Positions 1 to 5,494 of a stretch of DNA of 7,471 nt are shown here, piece after piece (the stretch's first letter is position 1; each line of letters opens with the position of its first letter). Both the position numbers and the translations under genes were made by a program. Below the pieces are notes generated by a model, which had not been told where the DNA came from, searched no databases, and saw only the letters and a program-made list of their open reading frames with translations. The stretch lies in assembly GCA_041584015.1 (NCBI GenBank), contig JBFHES010000223.1:1-7471 (forward strand), read 5' to 3'. The DNA comes from JBFHES01 sp041584015 (GTDB taxonomy: Bacteria > Bacteroidota > Bacteroidia > Bacteroidales > M50B96).

Positions 1-1301
1 ATGGCATTGAGCGGGGTGCGTAACTCGTGCGACATTATTTTTAAGAATGATGCTTTCACATTTGCCGACTTTTCTGCGGCATCTTTTGCTGAGATTAGTT
101 CTCTTTCAAGCTTCTTCTTCTCAGATATATCCTCTTTAATCGCAATATAATGTGTGGAATGGTTGGTGTCTATTTTTATCGGTGCTATACTTGCCGATTC
201 CCAATATAGTTTGCCATTTTTTTTCTTATTAATTAATTCGCCTTTCCAGGTATTTCCCGCTTTTAAAGTAGCCCACAGGTGTTTATAAAAGGAGTCGTCA
301 TGATGATTGGATTTTAAAATGTTTGGATTCTTACCTGCTACCTCTTCAGCACTGTAGCCGGTTATTTCCTCAAACTTTGGATTGGTATATGTAATTAATC
401 CACGCTCGTCGGTAATTATAACAATGGCCGGGCTTTGTTCCACTGATTTATAAAACTGAGTGAGCTTTATTTCATCTTGTTTTTTAGCGGTTATATCCTG
501 AATGTGTATAATAAAGTGCTTCGGATTATTTGAACTGTCATGCAGTAAAGTAACCGAAAGCGACACCCAAATGATATTACCTTTCTTCCCAATATACCTC
601 TTCTCATAAGTATGTTTTTTGAGTTGACCGCTAATAAAACGGCTGTAAACGTTTTGGGTTAACTCAAGGTCATCAGGGTGAGTAAAAAAATTGTAATGAA
701 TGTCTTTTATTTCCTCTGATGAATATCCTAAGATAGAACAGAATTCTTCATTAATCTTTAAATAATATCCGTTGGGAGAAACCAAGGCAATGCCAATATT
801 GGCATATTCAAACACATGAAAAAAGTCTTTTTTAATGGCTCTTAATTGTTCTTCTACAAATTGCTGTTTTTGCTGATTAGCGCTTAGTGAACTCTTGTTT
901 TCAATAATATTACTGATAAAGCGCGGAAGCTCATGAATTAATCTATTGTCCTTTTTTATACTGTAATACTGATTCCCATTTTTTTTAGAAATATTTTCGA
1001 GAAGCTTGTTTTGGGTAGAAGAAATTAAATAGATGACCAATAAATTAAGTGTAGAGATAATTCTATCCGCATCCTGAATAGTCAAATCATTGTTATCTGT
1101 ATCAATGATAGCCAATTGAAAATTAATTTCTCGAAGGCTATCATCCAGGCTGTTCGCATCAGTACACTGAACAAAATGATAGCGATGTTTACCGTAATGT
1201 TGCTTGATGGAGTTAATTATTGCCTTGTCATTGGATAGCAATAATACATAGGTTAGCGATTTATCTGTATTTGTAGCAATCAAAGAATGGTTCGGTTTCA
1301 T
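1..1301 (-). CDS. Sensor histidine kinase with degenerate receiver-like N-terminus and two PAS domains; partial, C-terminus beyond window
   Basis: The reading frame opens at an ATG (1301-1299) and stays open to the window edge, giving 433 residues. Residues about 17-132 resemble a receiver fold: a hydrophobic strand ending in SND (23-25) where two acidic residues are normal, AIID with D67 at the phosphoacceptor position, and SIKK with K116 near the conserved lysine. PAS domains lie at about 155-275 and 282-395, each ending in a typical DI(T/S).KK segment. A short coiled linker leads to the HisKA H-box SHELRTPLNA, with H425 as the likely autophosphorylated histidine. The ATPase domain, and any C-terminal receiver, would lie to the left of base 1. 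No membrane segment or signal peptide is visible, so the protein is probably cytosolic. It probably has its own promoter at about 1333-1391. Kinase assignment is secure; the N-terminal receiver reading is moderate, and the ligand is unknown. Confidence 0.93.
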   Translation of the reverse strand, partial: MKPNHSLIATNTDKSLTYVLLLSNDKAIINSIKQHYGKHRYHFVQCTDANSLDDSLREINFQLAIIDTDNNDLTIQDADRIISTLNLLVIYLISSTQNKLLENISKKNGNQYYSIKKDNRLIHELPRFISNIIENKSSLSANQQKQQFVEEQLRAIKKDFFHVFEYANIGIALVSPNGYYLKINEEFCSILGYSSEEIKDIHYNFFTHPDDLELTQNVYSRFISGQLKKHTYEKRYIGKKGNIIWVSLSVTLLHDSSNNPKHFIIHIQDITAKKQDEIKLTQFYKSVEQSPAIVIITDERGLITYTNPKFEEITGYSAEEVAGKNPNILKSNHHDDSFYKHLWATLKAGNTWKGELINKKKNGKLYWESASIAPIKIDTNHSTHYIAIKEDISEKKKLERELISAKDAAEKSANVKASFLKIMSHELRTPLNA

Positions 1302-1332
1302 TTACATGTTTGTTAAACAAAATTCTTAGGTT

Positions 1333-1391
1333 CAAACATATTTAAAGCTTTTGGTGCATTCATCTGTTCTAATACCTAATTTTTTCTAGGT
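1333..1391 (-). promoter_or_regulatory. Putative promoter and operator of the partial PAS kinase gene
   Basis: On the minus strand TATGTTTG (1340-1333) matches the Bacteroidota -7 consensus TAnnTTTG exactly and lies 31 bases before the kinase ATG. No good -33 TTTG is seen 19 bases upstream, which would suit an activator-dependent promoter. An inverted repeat, ACCTA (1374-1378) N8 TAGGT (1387-1391), begins 33 bases upstream of the -7 box, and another TAGGT (1327-1331) lies 1 base past it. The same operator-to-box spacing recurs before the neighbouring pseudo-receiver gene. The box and repeats are seen directly; regulator binding is inferred. Confidence 0.55.
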
Positions 1392-1399
1392 GATTTTTG
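1374..1399. repeat. Copy 1 of shared ACCTA-N8-TAGGT operator-like block
   Basis: The block reads ACCTA, a T-rich spacer of 8 bases, TAGGT, then GATTTTTG. Its TCTAGGTGATTTT stretch (1385-1397) is identical to that of copy 2 at 1898-1910, and the ACCTA arm is also shared, with one base less in the spacer. It lies in the gap before the partial kinase gene. Confidence 0.75.
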
Positions 1400-1429
1400 T
1401 TGTTGCAAATGTTCAATTTTTAGTGCGAG

Positions 1430-1828
1430 CTATTTTAACATTATTTTCCTAGTAAACTGATATTGAAAGGATGCAAGAACGATAGGTAATTGGAAACCTA
1501 CCGCATTATGATTAATATAGTCGAAGATGTTATGCTTGTTTATTAGCTGCTGAAAATAGGTAGCGGAATAATAATGCAATATTATAATGGGCACGTTCCT
1601 TTTAATGCTTCTAATAAGTTGGCATTGCGTGTCAATATCTGTTTTAAAGTCTGCCAGGTTAATTATCACCAAATCACAGTTAGATATAGTATGACTAAGT
1701 TCTTCAAATCTATCATTGTCGATTGAAAAGGAACTTACTTGTTCAATATTAGAGTCAATTAATATTTCATTAATGGTGTGAATTAATGTTTCAAATTTTG
1801 CGCCTACTGCTACTCTGGGGTATTTCAT
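1430..1828 (-). CDS. Stand-alone degenerate (pseudo-) receiver domain protein
   Basis: The 132-residue protein has the length and alternating strand/helix pattern of a single CheY-like receiver: strand RVAVGA (5-10), strand DLVIINL (52-58), a helix ending IRSIKRN, strand VPIIIL (79-84) and strand FDYIN (102-106). By hand alignment to the intact receiver encoded next door, the key residues are all replaced. There is no acidic pair after strand 1 (GAKFE), the phosphoacceptor Asp becomes N57, the switch Thr becomes H85 and the conserved Lys becomes H107. There is no output domain, membrane segment or signal peptide. Phosphotransfer is therefore unlikely; binding to a kinase or regulator as an adaptor or decoy is possible but inferred. 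The gene lies between the NarL-type regulator (92-bp gap) and the second kinase (128-bp gap), and seems to have its own promoter. The start is the first ATG after that promoter. The fold assignment is moderately sure; the function is unknown. Confidence 0.8.
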   Translation of the reverse strand: MKYPRVAVGAKFETLIHTINEILIDSNIEQVSSFSIDNDRFEELSHTISNCDLVIINLADFKTDIDTQCQLIRSIKRNVPIIILHYYSATYFQQLINKHNIFDYINHNAVGFQLPIVLASFQYQFTRKIMLK

Positions 1829-1916
1829 ACCTATAGTTTGATAGCAATATTAGTCATCCCAAACTTGATGTCAAAGGGTGATTCGACCTATATTTTATCT
1901 AGGTGATTTTACCTAG
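1829..1916 (-). promoter_or_regulatory. Putative promoter and operator of the pseudo-receiver gene
   Basis: On the minus strand a TTTG (1875-1872), a 19-base spacer and TAATATTG (1852-1845) fit the Bacteroidota -33/-7 promoter with one mismatch in the -7 box. A start of transcription some 7 bases on would leave a leader of only about ten bases before the ATG at 1828. Upstream are ACCTA (1886-1890), TAGGT (1900-1904) and ACCTA (1911-1915); the first two form an inverted repeat with a 9-base spacer, starting 33 bases upstream of the -7 box. One more ACCTA (1829-1833) touches the start codon. The position just upstream of -33 suits an activator site. Operator function is inferred. Confidence 0.55.
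1886..1916. repeat. Copy 2 of shared ACCTA-N9-TAGGT operator-like block, with an extra inverted arm
   Basis: The block reads ACCTA, a T-rich spacer of 9 bases, TAGGT, GATTTT, ACCTAG. It shares 13 consecutive bases with copy 1 and adds a third arm, so that CTAGGT (1899-1904) and ACCTAG (1911-1916) form a perfect 6-bp inverted repeat with a 6-base loop. It starts 5 bases past the response regulator stop codon. The minus-strand sequence after the hairpin is A-rich, not T-rich, so a canonical intrinsic terminator is unlikely. Confidence 0.75.
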
Positions 1917-1920
1917 CTTG

Positions 1921-2580
1921 CTAATCAAAAAGCTTATTCTTATAACCAAAAGATATAAGACCTGCCGTATTTCTACATCCTGTTTTTTCGAGTAAATTTC
2001 GTCTATGTGCATCAACGGTTCTTGAACTGATGAATAGCATCTCACCAATCTCAATGTTGGTATGTTCATTAGCAATTAATCGCAATATTTCAAGTTCACG
2101 ATCGGTAAGTGAATTGATGATATCAAGTTGAGTTTGACTGATTTTACTTTTAACCATGCTTGAGAAATAGGCATTCTTAACATCTTCACCAAAATAGTTT
2201 TGCCCAGCCGCAATAAGACCTATAGCATTAACGAGCTCGTCTTTACCCGAGTTTTTTAGAATATAGCCATTTGCGCCTTTGTCTATCATTGCTGCAATGT
2301 GCTCTTTCTCATCCAGCATTGTAAGAACAAGTACTTTAACATCAGGATAGTTGTTATTGATTATCTCTGTGGTTGTTAGTCCATCTTGCACCGGCATGTT
2401 AATATCCATCATTACCAGATCAACACTTGCATGTTGTTTCTCCAGAAAGGCCAGGGCTTCTTTACCATTAGCAGCTTCGCCAATAATGATTATATGTTGT
2501 TCATCCATAAGCATAGATCTAAGTCCATCCCTTACAATTTGATGATCGTCTACAATTAGAATGTGAATCTTTTTATTCAT
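1921..2580 (-). CDS. NarL/FixJ-family response regulator with LuxR-type HTH
   Basis: The 219-residue length is standard for the family. The N-terminal receiver (about 5-122) has all active-site residues: the acidic pair D11 D12, phosphoacceptor D59 in VMMDINMP, switch T87 in VLVLTML and K109 in YILKN. The C-terminal LuxR-type helix-turn-helix (about 156-212) carries the family hallmarks LTDRELEILRLIA, then SSRTVDAHRRNLLEKTG, whose SRTVDAHR recognition helix contacts DNA. Phosphorylation would normally promote dimerisation and DNA binding. The ATG lies inside the 3' end of the upstream kinase gene (shared ATGAATAA), so the two are almost certainly co-transcribed, translationally coupled and form a cognate pair. 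Likely targets are the ACCTA/TAGGT repeats just downstream, since NarL-type regulators often bind heptamer inverted repeats; that link is inferred. The start is fixed by the overlap and by the position of strand 1. Confidence 0.96.
   Translation of the reverse strand: MNKKIHILIVDDHQIVRDGLRSMLMDEQHIIIIGEAANGKEALAFLEKQHASVDLVMMDINMPVQDGLTTTEIINNNYPDVKVLVLTMLDEKEHIAAMIDKGANGYILKNSGKDELVNAIGLIAAGQNYFGEDVKNAYFSSMVKSKISQTQLDIINSLTDRELEILRLIANEHTNIEIGEMLFISSRTVDAHRRNLLEKTGCRNTAGLISFGYKNKLFD
2573..2580 (-). other. Kinase/regulator stop-start overlap (ATGAATAA)
   Basis: The kinase stop codon TAA (2575-2573) lies within the second and third codons of the response regulator, whose ATG is at 2580-2578. 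Such short overlaps are common between cognate kinase and regulator genes and imply coupled translation and a fixed ratio of the two proteins. Confidence 0.85.
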
Positions 2581-5296
2581 TGCTGATTTTTAGTTCTACA
2601 GTAATTGTGGTTCCGCTCATTAACTTGCTGTCAATGTTTAATATTCCGTCGATCGAGAGCACTCGGTTTCGAATATTATTAAGGCCTAAGCCTATTTCTT
2701 CATTAAATTCGCCATAATTAAAGCCGATGCCATTGTCTTCAATCATAAGTGTTAAAATATTTGAGTGAAGCACTAATTGGATATTAACTTGCTTTGCCTT
2801 TGAATGCTTAACAATGTTGTTGATGCACTCCTGTGCAATCCTGTACAGGTTTAGTTCCAGGTTGGTGTTAAATCGTTGGTTATTTAAATTCTCATAAAAG
2901 CTTATGTCAAACTCGGATGTAATGCGTATTTGATCGACTAAAGATTTTAATGAGATTATTAGCCCAAAATCGATAATTGCTCGTGGCATTAAATTATGAG
3001 CAATACTTCTGCTTTCTTCAATCGCATTTTTCAGGAATGCAAGCCCGGTGTTAAAATGACTCTGGTCGTTTTCAGATAGTGTATTTATGGTTTTATAAAT
3101 ACTATTTAGGTTCAGATTGGCAGCTGTTAAATTTTGGCCAAGCCCATCATGAATTTCCTTTGAGATTCTATTTCGCTCTGAGTCTGCTCCTTGAATAAGT
3201 GAATTGAATATGCGCTTTTCGGTTTGTTTTTTCTCAGTTATATCCCGAACAATAACCTGTACCGATTTTTCATTTTCATATAGAATTGATTCTGCGGTTA
3301 CCTCCACATCTATTGTTTTGCCGTCAAACCTTATGTACCTGTCTTCTGCAGGGTATAAGCCATCATTCCCTTCAAGCATAGCATTAATTCTTGTAACTGA
3401 TGTCTGCAGGTTATCCGGATGAATTACCTTTGAAATGGATAATCCAATGATTTCTTGATCTTCAGGAATCTTAAGTATGTTTTTGGCTGCAGCGTTCGCA
3501 TAAATGATTGTTCCATTTTTATGAATGGCGATGCCATCTGGCATCATTTCAACAAGTTGTCTATATTTTTCTTCACTTTCTTTTAACGATTGAATCATTG
3601 CTCGAAAATCAGTAATATCCTCTCCAATACTGGTCGTTCCTATGATTTTACCGGTGCTGTCTTTCAATAGCGTATTACTAAATCGAATCAGTCGGATAGA
3701 ATTGTTTTTAGCAAGAATTTCATTCTCATAATGATCAGCAATAACTCCGGTTTCAATACTTTCTTTGAAAACCTCTTTTACCATTGGTTGTTCTTTGGGT
3801 ATGAATGTATCAAACCAGTTTTTACCAATCACATTGTCATGTTCGCGGTTAACCAAACTCAGAAAGAACTTGTTACAAAAGGTAATATCACCATTAACAT
3901 CCAGTAAAACAGCTATTAGTTGAATATTTTCCAATGTCTCTCTAAAACGTTTTTCCATTTCAAGCATCGATCTTTCAGCAGCTTTGCGTTCTGTTAAATC
4001 GACCGTAATACCCAATACTTCGTTTACCTCACCATTCATATCTTTTAAAGGAATACAGCTAATGTTCAGGTATTTTGTTTGGGTGTTAGGTAATGTTATT
4101 TTACATTCAACCGTTTGAGGTAGATTGGAGCGAAGTGCTAATTTTAGTGCTGGTAAATAGGGCTCATATACCTCAGGCGACCATAATTCTTCGTCTTTTT
4201 TGCCAATAAAGTCTTCTATTTGAAGCCCTGTTATTGCGGTTGTGGCGCTGTTAATGTTTTTAATTCTAAGGTCTTTATCATAAATTACCATTACATCCGG
4301 AATATGCTCGAAGGCTCTTCGTAATAATTCCTCGTTTCTGAAAAGTAAATCTTCAGTGGCTTTTTGTTTCGTTATATCCTGGATCGATCCTTTAACAAAG
4401 GTTACACCTGACTTGATTATTGGTTTTCCCAAAATTCTAACCCATTTGCTGGCTTGTTCCATGTTATCACTTAATTGAAGCTCAACATCAAAAGCTTCAA
4501 ATGCTGAACAAGCCTTGTTTAATAAGGCTTCAAACTCTTCTTTATCAATAAATAAATGAATAATAAAATTGTGCTGTGCTTTATTGGTTGGTGAAGAGAT
4601 AATTTCCGCTGCAACATTTGTAAGTTCCCAGGTTTGCATTTTAGGATTATATTTCCAACCACCGGTTTGTGCAATCTGTTCTGTTACTTCAAGAAGTCTT
4701 TTTTGGTTGCTAAGCTCAATTTCAGTAGATATATGCTGTTCCTGACTTTGCATGATAAAATATACCAAAACTGTTGCAATTGGAAAAACTCCAATGAATG
4801 GGAGCCATATTTCAGAAAGAATTAGTGGCACAAGTGCTTTGGGAAGCGCAAGGAATAGAGCAATTACTATCAAATGAATTACTAATCCGTAAATGTAAAT
4901 ATGTATATAATTGAGCTTTATTTTATTGTTGTCTTTTAGTTTGGCCAGAATAATTCCGAATAGACTTGTAAAGGCGATTACGATGATTCCTACAATAGCG
5001 CCGGCTCCACCAACCATTAACCTGTAAAAGATTGCTAAAAGACCTGCAATAATCGCTGCCAGAGGTCCTCCAAAAATTGCTGCTAAACTAAGTAACACTG
5101 ATCTTGCATCGAAAATAACTCCATGTCCAAAATCAAAGCTGTTTAGCATTATTAAAACAGTAATTGCACCAAACGACACCCCTATAATTACCTGCTTAAT
5201 TTTTTTGCGCAGCTTAATGTTTCGTATGGTAATACTATACAGAAAGCTAAGTGTAATTATTAATGATAAATTTATAAATAGAGTTTCAAAAGCCAT
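2573..5296 (-). CDS. Membrane sensor histidine kinase: 5TM-LYT sensor, four PAS domains, HisKA_3 and HATPase
   Basis: This 907-residue protein begins with about six hydrophobic helices (roughly 5-22, 34-52, 66-93, 98-118, 131-152, 163-183). They include FDARSVLL, IFGGPLA and YRLMVGGAGA, motifs of the 5TM sensor of LytS/YhcK-type receptors (5TMR_LYT). Four PAS domains follow at about 200-310, 322-437, 450-565 and 576-689; the last three end in DLTERK, DIT and DITEKK. The transmitter is NarX/DesK-like: H-box ERNRISKEIHDGLGQ with H716, N-box QECINNIVKH with N827, G1 box DNGIGF (854-859), G2 box GLGLNNIRNRV (869-879) and SGTT (894-897). All catalytic motifs look intact. It should sit in the inner membrane, sense an unknown signal and phosphorylate the regulator encoded 8 bases overlapping downstream. 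The start chosen is the first ATG before the first membrane helix; no Shine-Dalgarno sequence is seen, as is usual in Bacteroidota. No clean -7 box was found upstream. Confidence 0.96.
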   Translation of the reverse strand: MAFETLFINLSLIITLSFLYSITIRNIKLRKKIKQVIIGVSFGAITVLIMLNSFDFGHGVIFDARSVLLSLAAIFGGPLAAIIAGLLAIFYRLMVGGAGAIVGIIVIAFTSLFGIILAKLKDNNKIKLNYIHIYIYGLVIHLIVIALFLALPKALVPLILSEIWLPFIGVFPIATVLVYFIMQSQEQHISTEIELSNQKRLLEVTEQIAQTGGWKYNPKMQTWELTNVAAEIISSPTNKAQHNFIIHLFIDKEEFEALLNKACSAFEAFDVELQLSDNMEQASKWVRILGKPIIKSGVTFVKGSIQDITKQKATEDLLFRNEELLRRAFEHIPDVMVIYDKDLRIKNINSATTAITGLQIEDFIGKKDEELWSPEVYEPYLPALKLALRSNLPQTVECKITLPNTQTKYLNISCIPLKDMNGEVNEVLGITVDLTERKAAERSMLEMEKRFRETLENIQLIAVLLDVNGDITFCNKFFLSLVNREHDNVIGKNWFDTFIPKEQPMVKEVFKESIETGVIADHYENEILAKNNSIRLIRFSNTLLKDSTGKIIGTTSIGEDITDFRAMIQSLKESEEKYRQLVEMMPDGIAIHKNGTIIYANAAAKNILKIPEDQEIIGLSISKVIHPDNLQTSVTRINAMLEGNDGLYPAEDRYIRFDGKTIDVEVTAESILYENEKSVQVIVRDITEKKQTEKRIFNSLIQGADSERNRISKEIHDGLGQNLTAANLNLNSIYKTINTLSENDQSHFNTGLAFLKNAIEESRSIAHNLMPRAIIDFGLIISLKSLVDQIRITSEFDISFYENLNNQRFNTNLELNLYRIAQECINNIVKHSKAKQVNIQLVLHSNILTLMIEDNGIGFNYGEFNEEIGLGLNNIRNRVLSIDGILNIDSKLMSGTTITVELKISNE

Positions 5297-5303
5297 TTTG
5301 GTT

Positions 5304-5389
5304 TCTTTGCAAATAATTCTAATACATCTGCAAATTAAAATATTTAATAGCTAAAAAAGAATTTGTTTACCAACAAGGTCTTTGCAAAT
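5304..5389. repeat. Direct repeat TCTTTGCAAAT in the divergent intergenic region
   Basis: The 11-mer TCTTTGCAAAT occurs at 5304-5314 and again at 5379-5389. Both hold the palindrome TTTGCAAA, and a related TCTGCAAAT lies between them (5327-5335). One copy sits in the leader of the kinase gene. It may be a regulator site for the kinase operon or simply AT-rich coincidence; role unknown. Confidence 0.4.
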
Positions 5390-5452
5390 GAATATCGATG
5401 GTGAATCTATGTGCACAGTTTTACTATTAAAATGTTTATCCATATGGTTTGA

Positions 5453-5470
5453 TACATTTGAATATCTTTG
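5453..5470 (+). promoter_or_regulatory. Candidate -7 promoter boxes of the ABC-F gene
   Basis: Two exact matches to the Bacteroidota -7 consensus TAnnTTTG lie two bases apart: TACATTTG (5453-5460) and TATCTTTG (5463-5470). The second ends 24 bases before the ATG at 5495, leaving a short leader. No convincing -33 TTTG is found 17-23 bases upstream of either box; an 8-bp palindrome CCATATGG (5440-5447) occupies that area. Confidence 0.5.
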
Positions 5471-5494
5471 CCGCCTTAATTTTAGAAGAACAGA

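Noticed and set aside
1430..1828. Pseudo-receiver gene as a broken N-terminal fragment of the second kinase
   Set aside because: It has its own start, stop and promoter-like boxes, is in a complete single-domain length, and the second kinase already has its own N-terminal receiver-like domain and promoter.
1899..1916. CTAGGT/ACCTAG hairpin as an intrinsic terminator
   Set aside because: Only 6 bp, and neither strand has a T-run directly after it; operator use fits better.
2351..4825. Plus-strand open frames at 2351-2542, 3204-3422 and 4634-4825
   Set aside because: They are antisense to the response regulator and the membrane kinase, whose frames show complete domain motifs; the products have no recognisable pattern.
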